64,000 nucleotides of DNA from assembly GCA_037976565.1 (NCBI GenBank), contig CP137684.1:24231010-24295009 (forward strand). Reading direction: 5' to 3'. The stretch comes from Mesocentrotus franciscanus (taxonomy: Eukaryota; Echinodermata; Echinoidea; Camarodonta; Strongylocentrotidae). Made by a program: the position numbers and the translations under genes. The notes under the pieces are model-generated. The model saw only the letters and a list, made by a program, of their open reading frames with translations. It was not told the origin of the DNA and made no database searches. Below are positions 1-15,200 of the stretch, piece after piece (position 1 is the first letter of the stretch; each line of letters begins with the position of its first letter).

Positions 1-57
1 GTACAACTTCTAATTCAAAGCATTCAGAAGCCAAAGATTTGTAAAGATGTCACCAAA

Positions 58-143
58 AGGTGACACTCATTTGACATAATATTCTAACCATTGCAAGTAA
101 AGGTGACACTAATTTGACATAACATTCTTACCATTGCAAGTAC
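58..143 (-). repeat. 43-bp nested direct duplication over the exon end and donor site (example, unit 1)
   Basis: Two 43-bp copies lie side by side at 58-100 and 101-143, differing at a few positions. Each ends with the last bases of the EGF exon (CTTGCAATG on the minus strand) and its donor. The copy used by the exon has gtaag (127-131); the outer copy has gttag (84-88). Using the outer donor would add 43 nt and meets an in-frame TAG after the residues GKNVMSN, so it would truncate the protein. The same arrangement is in 78 of the 87 units. It is missing at exons 23938, 27564, 28747, 29318, 42143, 42715, 44516, 51278 and 54915. Confidence 0.85.
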
Positions 144-263
144 TAACGCCCTCAACAGTGCTTAATTCATATCCAGGGTCACATTCACAGCTGTAAGACC
201 CGTCGGTGTCCACACATTCTCCATTTGCACAGAGCGATGCATCCGCAAGGCATTCGTCAACAT
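132..263 (-). CDS. Consensus cbEGF exon (first complete one in the window)
   Basis: Reference exon for the array: 132 bp, phase 1-1. On the minus strand it begins after a pyrimidine-rich tract ending ctag and ends CAATG followed by gtaagaat. Residues run from [D]VDEC through a C-A-N-G-E-C segment to G-V-S-T-C-N, with cysteine spacing C-x6-C-x4-C-x8-C-x1-C-x13-C. That spacing is typical of cbEGF domains, with a short first loop. No frame change or internal stop is present. Confidence 0.9.
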
Positions 264-3200
264 CTAGCAAAAGTAAACAAATTTTCAGCCATAGCAGTCA
301 AGATTTTCTAAAGGTCTAGATAAATCAATTTTTATACTGAAATTGGCATTAAATATTTAGAACTCCACTCTTTCATAGAGTAAAAAGTTAGAATTGATGT
401 TCAATGTAAGTGTTTGGAAGCTAGGAAAAATAAAAATGAAATCCCCAATTTGTAAGTGAAAATAGTGATTAAAAATTCACTCTCCATTGCTTATAATTGA
501 GAAAGTTAAATGTCTATTTCAAATTGAATCGTTATTATAAATGGCAAAGGGTACTGTAATGAAAAAGATGTGAATTTAAATTTTCTAATGTCCTTTGGAC
601 TTCATGATGAAGTACAACTTCTAATTTAAAGCATTCAGAATCCAAAGATTTGTAAAGATGTCACCAAAGGTGAGACTCATTTGACATAATATTCTAACCA
701 TTGCAAGTAAAGGTGACACTAATTTGACATAACATTCTTACCATTGCAAGTACTAACGCCCTCAACAGTGCTTAATTCATATCCAGGGTCACATTCACAG
801 CTGTAAGACCCGTCGGTGTCCACACATTCTCCATTTGCACAGAGCGATGCATCCGCAAGGCATTCGTCAACATCTAGCAAAAGTAAACAAATTTTCAGCC
901 ATAGCAGTCAAGATTTTCTAAAGGTCTAGATGTATAATTTGTTTTAGCTGAAATTGGCATTACATATTTTAACTACAGTTTTTTTATATTGTAAATAAGT
1001 AAGAATTGATGTTCAATGTAAATGTTTGGAAGCTAGGAGAAATAAGAATGAAATCACCAATTCGTAAATGAAAATAGTGATTAAAAATTCACTCTCCATT
1101 GCTAATAATTGAGAAAGTTAAATGTCTATTTCAAATTGAATCGTTATTATAAATGGCAAAGGGTACTGTAATGAAAAAGATGTGAATTTAAATTTTCTAA
1201 TGTCCTTTGGACTTCATGATGAAGTACAACTTCTAATTTAAAGCATTCAGAATCCAAAGATTTGTAAAGATGTCACCAAAAGGTGACACTCATTTGACAT
1301 AATATTCTAACCATTGCAAGTAAAGGTGACACTAATTTGACATAACATTCTTACCATTGCAAGTACTAACGCCCTCAACAGTGCTTAATTCATATCCAGG
1401 GTCACATTCACAGCTGTAAGACCCGTCGGTGTCCACACATTCTCCATTTGCACAGAGCGATGCATCCGCAAGGCATTCGTCAACATCTAGCAAAAGTAAA
1501 CAAATTTTCAGCCATAGCAGTCAAGATTTTCTAAAGGTCTAGATGTATAATTTTTTTAGCTGAAATTGGCATTACATATTTTAACTACAGTTTTTTTATA
1601 TTGTAAATAAGTTAGAATTGATGTTCAATGTAAATGTTTGGAAGCTCGGAAAAATAAAAATGAAATCCCCAATTTGTAAGTGAAAATAGTGATTAAAAAA
1701 TTCACTCTCCATTGCTAATAATTGAGAAAGTTAAATGTCTATTTCAAATTGAATCGTTATTATAAATGGCAAAGGGTACTGTAATGAAAAAAAAGGTGAA
1801 TTTAAATTTTCTAATGTCCTTTGGACTTCATGATGAAGTACAACTTCTAATTCAAAGCATTCAGAAGCCAAAGATTTGTAAAGATGTCACCAAAAGGTGA
1901 GACTCATTTGACATAATATTCTAACCATTGCAAGTAAAGGTGACACTAATTTGACATAACATTCTTACCATTGCAAGTACTAACGCCCTCAACAGTGCTT
2001 AATTCATATCCAGGGTCACATTCACAGCTGTAAGACCCGTCGGTGTCCACACATTCTCCATTTGCACAGAGCGATGCATCCGCAAGGCATTCGTCAACAT
2101 CTAGCAAAAGTAAACAAATTTTCAGCCATAGCAGTCAAGATTTTCTAAAGGTCTAGATAAATCATTTTTTTGGCTGAAATTGGCATTAAATATTTTAACT
2201 ACAGTTTTTTTATATTGTAAATAAGTTAGAATTGATGTTCAATGTAAATGTTTGGAAGCTAGGAAAAATTGAAATGAAATCACCAATTTGTAAATGAAAA
2301 TAGTGATTACAAAATTCACTCTCCATTGGTAATTATTGAGAAAGTTAAATGTCTATTTCAAATTGAATCGTTATTATAAATGGCAAAGGGTACTGTAATG
2401 AAAAAAAAGGTGAATTTAAATTTTCTAATGTCCTTTGGACTTCATGATGAAGTACAACTTCTAATTCAAAGCATTCAGAAGCCAAAGATTTGTAAAGATG
2501 TCACCAAAAGGTGAGACTCATTTGACATAATATTCTAACCATTGCAAGTAAAGGTGACACTAATTTGACATAACATTCTTACCATTGCAAGTACTAACGC
2601 CCTCAACAGTGCTTAATTCATATCCAGGGTCACATTCACAGCTGTAAGACCCGTCGGTGTCCACACATTCTCCATTTGCACAGAGCGATGCATCCGCAAG
2701 GCATTCGTCAACATCTAGCAAAAAAGTAAACAAATCTTCAGCCATAGCAGTCAAAATTTTTCTAAATGTCTAGATAAATCAATTTTTTATACTGAAATTG
2801 GCATTAAATATTTAGAACTCCACTCTTTCATAGAGGAAAAAAGTTAGAAGGGATGTTCAATGTAAGTGTTTGGAAGCTAGGAAAAATAAAAATGAAATCC
2901 CCAATTTATAAGTGAAAATAATGATTAAAAAATTCACTCTCCATTGCTTATAATTGAGAAAGTTAAATGTCTATTTCAAATTGAATCGTTATTATAAATG
3001 GCAAAGGGTACTGTAATGAAAAAGATGTGAATTTAAATTTTCTAATGTCCTTTGGACTTCATGATGAAGTACAACTTCTAATTTAAAGCATTCAGAATCC
3101 AAAGATTTGTAAAGATGTCACCAAAGGTGACACTCATTTTGACATAATATTCTAACCATTGCAAGTAAAGGTGACACTAATTTGACATAACATTCTTACC

Positions 3201-6200
3201 ATTGCAAGTACTAACGCCCTCAACAGTGCTTAATTCATATCCAGGGTCACATTCACAGCTGTAAGACCCGTCGGTGTCCACACATTCTCCATTTGCACAG
3301 AGCGATGCATCCGCAAGGCATTCGTCAACATCTAGCAAAAGTAAACAAATTTTCAGCCATAGCAGTCAAGATTTTCTAAAGGTCTAGATAAATAATTTTT
3401 TTAGCTGAAATTGGCATTACATATTTTAACTACAGTTTTTTTATATTGTAAATAAGTTAGAATTGATGTTCAATGTAAATGTTTGGAAGCTAGGAGAAAT
3501 TAAAATGAAATCACCAATTTGTAAATGAAAATAGTGATTACAAAATTCACTCTCCATTGCTTATAATTGAGAAAGTTAAATGTCTATTTCAAATTGAATC
3601 GTTATTATAAATGGCAAAGGGTACTGTAATGAAAAAGATGTGAATTTAAATTTTCTAATGTCCTTTGGACTTCATGATGAAGTACAACTTCTAATTCAAA
3701 GCATTCAGAATCCAAAGATTTGTAAAGATGTCACCAAAAGGTGAGACTCATTTGACATAATATTCTAACCATTGCAAGTAAAGGTGACACTAATTTGACA
3801 TAACATTCTTACCATTGCAAGTACTAACGCCCTCAACAGTGCTTAATTCATATCCAGGGTCACATTCACAGCTGTAAGACCCGTCGGTGTCCACACATTC
3901 TCCATTTGCACAGAGCGATGCATCCGCAAGGCATTCGTCAACATCTAGCAAAAAACAAATTTTCAGCCATAGCAGTCAAGATTTTTCTAAAGGTCTAGAT
4001 AAATCAATTTTTAGCTGAAATTGGCATTCAATATTTAGAACTCCAGTCTTTTATAATGTAAATAGTTAGAATTGATGTTCAATGGTGTTTGGAAGCTAGG
4101 AAAAATAAAAATGAAATCCCCAATTTGTAAGTGAAAAAATGATTACAAAATTCACTCTCCATTGCTTATAATTGAGAAAGTTAAATGTCTATTTCAAATT
4201 GAATCGTTATTATAAATGGCAAAGGGTACTGTAATGAAAAAGATGTGAATTTAAATTTTCTAATGTCCTTTGGACTTCATGATGAAGTACAACTTCTAAT
4301 TTAAAGCATTCAGAATCCAAAGATTTGTAAAGATGTCACCAAAGGTGACACTCATTTGACATAATATTCTAACCATTGCAAGTAAAGGTGACACTAATTT
4401 GACATAACATTCTTACCATTGCAAGTACTAACGCCCTCAACAGTGCTTAATTCATATCCAGGGTCACATTCACAGCTGTAAGACCCGTCGGTGTCCACAC
4501 ATTCTCCATTTGCACAGAGCGATGCATCCGCAAGGCATTCGTCAACATCTAGCAAAAGTAAACAAATTTTCAGCCATAGCAGTCAAGATTTTCTAAAGGT
4601 CTAGATAAATCATTTTTTTAGCTGAAATTGGCATTAAATATTTTAACTACAGTTTTTTTATATTGTAAATAAGTTAGAATTGATGTTCAATGTAAATGTT
4701 TGGAAGCTAGGAAAAATTGAAATGAAATCACCAATTTGTAAATGAAAATAGTGATTACAAAATTCACTCTCCATTGGTAATTATTGAGAAAGTTAAATGT
4801 CTATTTCAAATTGAATCGTTATTATAAATGGCAAAGGGTACTGTAATGAAAAGATGTGAATTTAAATTTTCTAATGTCCTTTGGACTTCATGATGAAGTA
4901 CAACTTCTAATTTAAAGCATTCAGAATCCAAAGATTTGTAAAGATGTCACCAAAGGTGACACTCATTTGACATAATATTCTAACCATTGCAAGTAAAGGT
5001 GACACTAATTTGACATAACATTCTTACCATTGCAAGTACTAACGCCCTCAACAGTGCTTAATTCATATCCAGGGTCACATTCACAGCTGTAAGACCCGTC
5101 GGTGTCCACACATTCTCCATTTGCACAGAGCGATGCATCCGCAAGGCATTCGTCAACATCTAGCAAAAGTAAACAAATCTTCAGCCATAGCAGTCAAAAT
5201 TTTCTAAATGTCTAGATAAATCAATTTTTATACTGAAATTGGCATTAAATATTTAGAACTCCACTCTTTCATAGAGTAAAAAGTTAGAAGGGATGTTCAA
5301 TGTAAGTGTTTGGAAGCTAGGAAAATAAAAATGAAATCCCCAATTTATAAGTGAAAAAAATGATTAAAAAATTCACTCTCCATTGCTTATAATTGAGAAA
5401 GTTAAATGTCTATTTCAAATTGAATCGTTATTATAAATGGCAAAGGGTACTGTAATGAAAAAGATGTGAATTTAAATTTTCTAATGTCCTTTGGACTTCA
5501 TGATGAAGTACAACTTCTAATTTAAAGCATTCAGAATCCAAAGATTTGTAAAGATGTCACCAAAAGGTGACACTCATTTTGACATAATATTCTAACCATT
5601 GCAAGTAAAGGTGACACTAATTTGACATAACATTCTTACCATTGCAAGTACTAACGCCCTCAACAGTGCTTAATTCATATCCAGGGTCACATTCACAGCT
5701 GTAAGACCCGTCGGTGTCCACACATTCTCCATTTGCACAGAGCGATGCATCCGCAAGGCATTCGTCAACATCTAGCAAAAGTAAACAAATTTTCAGCCAT
5801 AGCAGTCAAGATTTTCTAAAGGTCTAGATAAATAATTTTTTTAGCTGAAATTGGCATTACATATTTTAACTACAGTTTTTTTATATTGTAAATAAGTTAG
5901 AATTGATGTTCAATGTAAATGTTTGGAAGCTAGGAGAAATTAAAATGAAATCACCAATTTGTAAATGAAAATAGTGATTACAAAATTCACTCTCCATTGC
6001 TTATAATTGAGAAAGTTAAATGTCTATTTCAAATTGAATCGTTATTATAAATGGCAAAGGGTACTGTAATGAAAAAGATGTGAATTTAAATTTTCTAATG
6101 TCCTTTGGACTTCATGATGAAGTACAACTTCTAATTCAAAGCATTCAGAAGCCAAAGATTTGTAAAGATGTCACCAAAAGGTGACACTCATTTTGACATA

Positions 6201-9200
6201 ATATTCTAACCATTGCAAGTAAAGGTGACACTAATTTGACATAACATCCTTACCATTGCAAGTACTAACGCCCTCAACAGTGCTTAATTCATATCCAGGG
6301 TCACATTCACAGCTGTAAGACCCGTCGGTGTCCACACATTCTCCATTTGCACAGAGCGATGCATCCGCAAGGCATTCGTCAACATCTAGCAAAAAACAAA
6401 TTTTCAGCCATAGCAGTCAAGATTTTTCTAAAGGTCTAGATAAATCAATTTTTTAGCTGAAATTGGCATTCAATATTTATAACTCCAGTCTTTTATAATG
6501 TAAAATAGTTAGAATTGATGTTCAATGTAAGTGTTTGGAAGCTAGGAAAAATAAAAATGAAATCCCCAATTTATAAGTGAAAAAAATGATTACAAAATTC
6601 ACTCTCCATTGCTTATAATTGAGAAAGTTAAATGTCTATTTCAAATTGAATCGTTATTATAAATGGCAAAGGGTACTGTAATGAAAAAGATGTGAATTTA
6701 AATTTTCTAATGTCCTTTGGACTTCATGATGAAGTACAACTTCTAATTTAAAGCATTCAGAATCCAAAGATTTGTAAAGATGTCACCAAAAGGTGACACT
6801 CATTTTGACATAATATTCTAACCATTGCAAGTAAAGGTGACACTAATTTGACATAACATTCTTACCATTGCAAGTACTAACGCCCTCAACAGTGCTTAAT
6901 TCATATCCAGGGTCACATTCACAGCTGTAAGACCCGTCGGTGTCCACACATTCTCCATTTGCACAGAGCGATGCATCCGCAAGGCATTCGTCAACATCTA
7001 GCAAAAGTAAACAAATTTTCAGCCATAGCAGTCAAGATTTTCTAAAGGTCTAGATGTATAATTTTTTTAGCTGAAATTGGCATTACATATTTTAACTACA
7101 GTTTTTTTATATTGTAAATAAGTTAGAATTGATGTTCAATGTAAATGTTTGGAAGCTAGGAGAAATTAAAATGAAATCACCAATTTGTAAATGAAAATAG
7201 TGATTACAAAATTCACTCTCCATTGCTTATAATTGAGAAAGTTAAATGTCTATTTCAAATTGAATCGTTATTATAAATGGCAAAGGGTACTGTAATGAAA
7301 AAGATGTGAATTTAAATTTTCTAATGTCCTTTGACTTCATGATGAAGTACAACTTCTAATTTAAAGCATTCAGAAGCCAAAGATTTGTAAAGATGTCACC
7401 AAAAGGTGACACTCATTTTGACATAATATTCTAACCATTGCAAGTAAAGGTGACACTAATTTGACATAACATTCTTACCATTGCAAGTACTAACGCCCTC
7501 AACAGTGCTTAATTCATATCCAGGGTCACATTCACAGCTGTAAGACCCGTCGGTGTCCACACATTCTCCATTTGCACAGAGCGATGCATCCGCAAGGCAT
7601 TCGTCAACATCTAGCAAAAGTAAACAAATTTTCAGCCATAGCAGTCAAGATTTTCTAAAGGTCTAGATGTATAATTTTTTTAGCTGAAATTGGCATTACA
7701 TATTTTAACTACAGTTTTTATATTGTAAATAAGTTAGAATTGATGTTCAATGTAAATGTTTGGAAGCTAGGAGAAATAAAATGAAATCACCAATTTGTAA
7801 GTGAAAATAGTGATTAAAAATTCACTCTCCATTGCTAATAATTGAGAAAGTTAAATGTCTATTTCAAATTGAATCGTTATTATAAATGGCAAAGGGTACT
7901 GTAATGAAAAAATGTGAATTTAAATTTTCTAATGTCCTTTGACTTCATGATGAAGTACAACTTCTAATTTAAAGCATTCAGAATCCAAAGATTTGTAAAG
8001 ATGTCACCAAAAGGTGACACTCATTTTGACATAATATTCTAACCATTGCAAGTAAAGGTGACACTAATTTGACATAACATTCTTACCATTGCAAGTACTA
8101 ACGCCCTCAACAGTGCTTAATTCATATCCAGGGTCACATTCACAGCTGTAAGACCCGTCGGTGTCCACACATTCTCCATTTGCACAGAGCGATGCATCCG
8201 CAAGGCATTCGTCAACATCTAGCAAAAGTAAACAAATTTTCAGCCATAGCAGTCAAGATTTTCTAAAGGTCTAGATAAATCATTTTTTTAGCTGAAATTG
8301 GCATTAAATATTTTAACTACAGTTTTTTTATATTGTAAATAAGTTAGAATTGATGTTCAATGTAAATGTTTGGAAGCTAGGAAAATTGAAATGAAATCAC
8401 CAATTTGTAAATGAAAATAGTGATTACAAAATTCACTCTCCATTGGTAATTATTGAGAAAGTTAAATGTCTATTTCAAATTGAATCGTTATTATAAATGG
8501 CAAAGGGTACTGTAATGAAAAAAAAGGTGAATTTAAATTTTCTAATGTCCTTTGGACTTCATGATGAAGTACAACTTCTAATTCAAAGCATTCAGAAGCC
8601 AAAGATTTGTAAAGATGTCACCAAAAGGTGAGACTCATTTGACATAATATTCTAACCATTGCAAGTAAAGGTGACACTAATTTGACATAACATTCTTACC
8701 ATTGCAAGTACTAACGCCCTCAACAGTGCTTAATTCATATCCAGGGTCACATTCACAGCTGTAAGACCCGTCGGTGTCCACACATTCTCCATTTGCACAG
8801 AGCGATGCATCCGCAAGGCATTCGTCAACATCTAGCAAAAAGTAAACAAATTTTCAGCCATAGCAGTCAAATTTTTCTAAATGTCTAGATAAATCAATTT
8901 TTTATACTGAAATTGTCATTAAATATTTAGAACTCCACTCTTTCATAGAGTAAAAAGTTAGAAGGGATGTTCAATGTAAGTGTTTGGAAGCTAGGAAAAT
9001 AAAAATGAAATCCCCAATTTATAAGTGAAAAAAATGATTAAAAAATTCACTCTCCATTGCTTATAATTGAGAAAGTTAAATGTCTTTTTCAAATTGAATC
9101 GTTATTATAAATGGCAAATGGTACTGTAATGAAAAAGATGTGAATTTAATTTTCTAATGTCCTTTGAAAAAACGATGAAGTACAACTTCTAATTTAAAGC

Positions 9201-12200
9201 ATTCAGAATCCAAAGATTTGTAAAGATGTCACCAAAAGGTGACACTCATTTGACATAATATTCTAACCATTGCAAGTAAAGGTGACACTAATTTGACATA
9301 ACATTCTTACCATTGCAAGTACTAACGCCCTCAACAGTGCTTAATTCATATCCAGGGTCACATTCACAGCTGTAAGACCCGTCGGTGTCCACACATTCTC
9401 CATTTGCACAGAGCGATGCATCCGCAAGGCATTCGTCAACATCTAGCAAAAGTAAACAAATTTTCAGCCATAGCAGTCAAGATTTTCTAAAGGTCTAGAT
9501 AAATAATTTTTTTAGCTGAAATTGGCATTACATATTTAACTACAGTTTTTTTATATTGTAAATAAGTTAGAATTGATGTTCAATGTAAATGTTTGGAAGC
9601 TAGGAGAAATTAAAATGAAATCACCAATTTGTAAATGAAAATAGTGATTACAAAATTCACTCTCCATTGCTAATAATTGAGAAAGTTAAATGTCTATTTC
9701 AAATTGAATCGTTATTATAAATGGCAAAGGGTACTGTAATGAAAAAGATGTGAATTTAAATTTTCTAATGTCCTTTGGACTTCATGATGAAGTACAACTT
9801 CTAATTCAAAGCATTCAGAATCCAAAGATTTGTAAAGATGTCACCAAAAGGTGAGACTCATTTGACATAATATTCTAACCATTGCAAGTAAAGGTGACAC
9901 TAATTTGACATAACATTCTTACCATTGCAAGTACTAACGCCCTCAACAGTGCTTAATTCATATCCAGGGTCACATTCACAGCTGTAAGACCCGTCGGTGT
10001 CCACACATTCTCCATTTGCACAGAGCGATGCATCCGCAAGGCATTCGTCAACATCTAGCAAAAGTAAACAAATTTTCAGCCATAGCAGTCAAGATTTTCT
10101 AAAGGTCTAGATAAATCATTTTTTTGGCTGAAATTGGCATTACATATTTTAACTACAGTTTTTTTATATTGTAAATAAGTTAGAATTGATGTTCAATGTA
10201 AATGTTTGGAAGCTAGGAGAAATTGAAATGAAATCACCAATTTGTAAATGAAAATAGTGATTAAAAATTCACTCTCCATTGCTAATAATTGAGAAAGTTA
10301 AATGTCTATTTCAAATTGAATCGTTATTATAAATGGCAAAGGGTACTGTAATGAAAAAGATGTGAATTTAAATTTTCTAATGTCCTTTGGACTTCATGAT
10401 GAAGTACAACTTCTAATTCAAAGCATTCAGAATCCAAAGATTTGTAAAGATGTCACCAAAAGGTGACACTCATTTTGACATAATATTCTAACCATTGCAA
10501 GTAAAGGTGACACTAATTTGACATAACATTCTTACCATTGCAAGTACTAACGCCCTCAACAGTGCTTAATTCATATCCAGGGTCACATTCACAGCTGTAA
10601 GACCCGTCGGTGTCCACACATTCCCCATTTGCACAGAGCGATGCATCCGCAAGGCATTCGTCAACATCTAGCAAAAAAACAAATTTTCAGCCATAGCAGT
10701 CAAGATTTTTCTAAAGGTCTAGATAAATCAATTTTTTAGCTGAAATTGGCATTCAATATTTATAACTCCAGTCTTTTATAATGTAAAATAGTTAGAATTG
10801 ATGTTCAATGAAGGTGTTTGGAAGCTAGGAAAAATAAAAATGAAATCCCCAATTTGTAAGTGAAAAAATGATTAAAAATTCACTCTCCATTGCTTATAAT
10901 TGAGAAAGTTAAATGTCTATTTCAAATTGAATCGTTATTATAAATGGCAAAGGGTACTGTAATGAAAAAGATGTGAATTTAAATTTTCTAATGTCCTTTG
11001 GACTTCATGATGAAGTACAACTTCTAATTTAAAGCATTCAGAATCCAAAGATTTGTAAAGATGTCACCAAAAGGTGACACTCATTTTGACATAATATTCT
11101 AACCATTGCAAGTAAAGGTGACACTAATTTGACATAACATTCTTACCATTGCAAGTACTAACGCCCTCAACAGTGCTTAATTCATATCCAGGGTCACATT
11201 CACAGCTGTAAGACCCGTCGGTGTCCACACATTCTCCATTTGCACAGAGCGATGCATCCGCAAGGCATTCGTCAACATCTAGCAAAAGTAAACAAATTTT
11301 CAGCCATAGCAGTCAAGATTTTCTAAAGGTCTAGATAAATAATTTTTTAGCTGAAATTGGCATTAAATATTTTAACTACAGTTTTTTTATATTGTAAATA
11401 AGTTAGAATTGATGTTCAATGTAAATGTTTGGAAGCTAGGAAAAATTAAAATGAAATCACCAATTTGTAAATGAAAATAGTGATTACAAAATTCACTCTC
11501 CATTGCTAATAATTGAGAAAGTTAAATGTCTATTTCAAATTGAATCGTTATTATAAATGGCAAAGGGTACTGTAATGAAAAAGATGTGAATTTAAATTTT
11601 CTAATGTCCTTTGGACTTCATGATGAAGTACAACTTCTAATTCAAAGCATTCAGAAGCCAAAGATTTGTAAAGATGTCACCAAAAGGTGAGACTCATTTG
11701 ACATAATATTCTAACCATTGCAAGTAAAGGTGACACTAATTTGACATAACATTCTTACCATTGCAAGTACTAACGCCCTCAACAGTGCTTAATTCATATC
11801 CAGGGTCACATTCACAGCTGTAAGACCCGTCGGTGTCCACACATTCTCCATTTGCACAGAGCGATGCATCCGCAAGGCATTCGTCAACATCTAGCAAAAA
11901 GTAAACAAATTTTCAGCCATAGCAGTCAAAATTTTCTAAATGTCTAGATAAATCAATTTTTATACTGAAATTGGCATTAAATATTTAGAACTCCACTCTT
12001 TCATAGAGTAAAAAAGTTAGAAGGGATGTTCAATGTAAGTGTTTGGAAGCTAGGAAAAATAAAAATGAAATCCCCAATTTATAAGTGAAAAAATGATTAA
12101 AAATTCACTCTCCATTGCTTATAATTGAGAAAGTTAAATGTCTATTTCAAATTGAATCGTTATTATAAATGGCAAAGGGTACTGTAATGAAAAAGATGTG

Positions 12201-15200
12201 AATTTAAATTTTCTAATGTCCTTTGGACTTCATGATGAAGTACAACTTCTAATTTAAAGCATTCAGAATCCAAAGATTTGTAAAGATGTCACCAAAGGTG
12301 ACACTCATTTGACATAATATTCTAACCATTGCAAGTAAAGGTGACACTAATTTGACATAACATTCTTACCATTGCAAGTACTAACGCCCTCAACAGTGCT
12401 TAATTCATATCCAGGGTCACATTCACAGCTGTAAGACCCGTCGGTGTCCACACATTCTCCATTTGCACAGAGCGATGCATCCGCAAGGCATTCGTCAACA
12501 TCTAGCAAAAGTAAACAAATTTTCAGCCATAGCAGTCAAGATTTTCTAAAGGTCTAGATGTATAATTTTTTAGCTGAAATTGGCATTACATATTTTAACT
12601 ACAGTTTTTATATTGTAAATAAGTTAGAATTGATGTTCAATGTAAATGTTTGGAAGCTAGGAGAAATAAAAATGAAATCACCAATTTGTAAATGAAAATA
12701 GTGATTAAAAATTCACTCTCCATTGCTAATAATTGAGAAAGTTAAATGTCTATTTCAAATTGAATCGTTATTATAAATGGCAAAGGGTACTGTAATGAAA
12801 AAGATGTGAATTTAAATTTTCTAATGTCCTTTGGACTTCATGATGAAGTACAACTTCTAATTTAAAGCATTCAGAAGCCAAAGATTTGTAAAGATGTCAC
12901 CAAAGGTGACACTCATTTGACATAATATTCTAACCATTGCAAGTAAAGGTGACACTAATTTGACATAACATTCTTACCATTGCAAGTACTAACGCCCTCA
13001 ACAGTGCTTAATTCATATCCAGGGTCACATTCACAGCTGTAAGACCCGTCGGTGTCCACACATTCTCCATTTGCACAGAGCGATGCATCCGCAAGGCATT
13101 CGTCAACATCTAGCAAAAGTAAACAAATTTTCAGCCATAGCAGTCAAGATTTTCTAAAGGTCTAGATGTATAATTTTTTTAGCTGAAATTGGCATTACAT
13201 ATTTTAACTACAGTTTTTTTATATTGTAAATAAGTAAGAATTGATGTTCAATGTAAATGTTTGGAAGCTAGGAGAAATAAGAATGAAATCACCAATTCGT
13301 ACGTGAAAATAGTGATTAAAAAATTCACTCTCCATTGCTAATAATTGAGAAAGTTAAATGTCTATTTCAAATTGAATCGTTATTATAAATGGCAAAGGGT
13401 ACTGTAATGAAAAAAATGTGAATTTAAATTTTCTAATGTCCTTTGGACTTCATTATGAAGTACAACTTCTAATTCAAAGCATTCAGAATCCAAAGATTTG
13501 TAAAGATGTCACCAAAGGTGACACTCATTTGACATAATATTCTAACCATTGCAAGTAAAGGTGACACTAATTTGACATAACATTCTTACCATTGCAAGTA
13601 CTAACGCCCTCAACAGTGCTTAATTCATATCCAGGGTCACATTCACAGCTGTAAGACCCGTCGGTGTCCACACATTCTCCATTTGCACAGAGCGATGCAT
13701 CCGCAAGGCATTCGTCAACATCTAGCAAAAGTAAACAAATTTTCAGCCATAGCAGTCAAGATTTTCTAAAGGTCTAGATAAATCATTTTTTTGGCTGAAA
13801 TTGGCATTAAATATTTTAACTACAGTTTTTTTATATTGTAAATAAGTTAGAATTGATGTTCAATGTAAATGTTTGGAAGCTAGGAAAAATTGAAATGAAA
13901 TCACCAATTTGTAAATGAAAATAGTGATTACAAAATTCACTCTCCATTGGTAATTATTGAGAAAGTTAAATGTCTATTTCAAATTGAATCGTTATTATAA
14001 ATGGCAAAGGGTACTGTAATGAAAAAAAAGGTGAATTTAAATTTTCTAATGTCCTTTGGACTTCATGATGAAGTACAACTTCTAATTCAAAGCATTCAGA
14101 AGCCAAAGATTTGTAAAGATGTCACCAAAAGGTGAGACTCATTTGACATAATATTCTAACCATTGCAAGTAAAGGTGACACTAATTTGACATAACATTCT
14201 TACCATTGCAAGTACTAACGCCCTCAACAGTGCTTAATTCATATCCAGGGTCACATTCACAGCTGTAAGACCCGTCGGTGTCCACACATTCTCCATTTGC
14301 ACAGAGCGATGCATCCGCAAGGCATTCGTCAACATCTAGCAAAAAAGTAAACAAATCTTCAGCCATAGCAGTCAAAATTTTTCTAAATGTCTAGATAAAT
14401 CAATTTTTTATACTGAAATTGGCATTAAATATTTAGAACTCCACTCTTTCATAGAGGAAAAAAGTTAGAAGGGATGTTCAATGTAAGTGTTTGGAAGCTA
14501 GGAAAAATAAAAATGAAATCCCCAATTTATAAGTGAAAAAAAATGATTAAAAAATTCACTCTCCATTGCTTATAATTGAGAAAGTTAAATGTCTATTTCA
14601 AATTGAATCGTTATTATAAATGGCAAAGGGTACTGTAATGAAAAAGATGTGAATTTAAATTTTCTAATGTCCTTTGGACTTCATGATGAAGTACAACTTC
14701 TAATTTAAAGCATTCAGAATCCAAAGATTTGTAAAGATGTCACCAAAGGTGACACTCATTTGACATAATATTCTAACCATTGCAAGTAAAGGTGACACTA
14801 ATTTGACATAACATTCTTACCATTGCAAGTACTAACGCCCTCAACAGTGCTTAATTCATATCCAGGGTCACATTCACAGCTGTAAGACCCGTCGGTGTCC
14901 ACACATTCTCCATTTGCACAGAGCGATGCATCCGCAAGGCATTCGTCAACATCTAGCAAAAGTAAACAAATTTTCAGCCATAGCAGTCAAGATTTTCTAA
15001 AGGTCTAGATGTATAATTTTTTTAGCTGAAATTGGCATTACATATTTTAACTACAGTTTTTATATTGTAAATAAGTTAGAATTGATGTTCAATGTAAATG
15101 TTTGGAAGCTAGGAGAAATTAAAATGAAATCACCAATTTGTAAATGAAAATAGTGATTACAAAATTCACTCTCCATTGCTTATAATTGAGAAAGTTAAAT

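Noticed and set aside
48..60. Small intron palindromes (tcaccaaaaggtga; acttcatgatgaagt) as regulatory sites
   Set aside because: They recur in nearly every unit, but 6-bp stems in AT-rich intron are weak and some units lack bases of the first one; no function can be supported.
2560..2754. Short Met-started frames of 60-70 residues containing an EGF domain (also near 14181, 29253, 30515, 41543, 54877, 56113, 56720)
   Set aside because: They are exon plus read-through into both introns. They are open only where a poly-A run or the lack of the nested duplication removes an intronic stop. The splice sites are consensus, so they are exons and not small genes.
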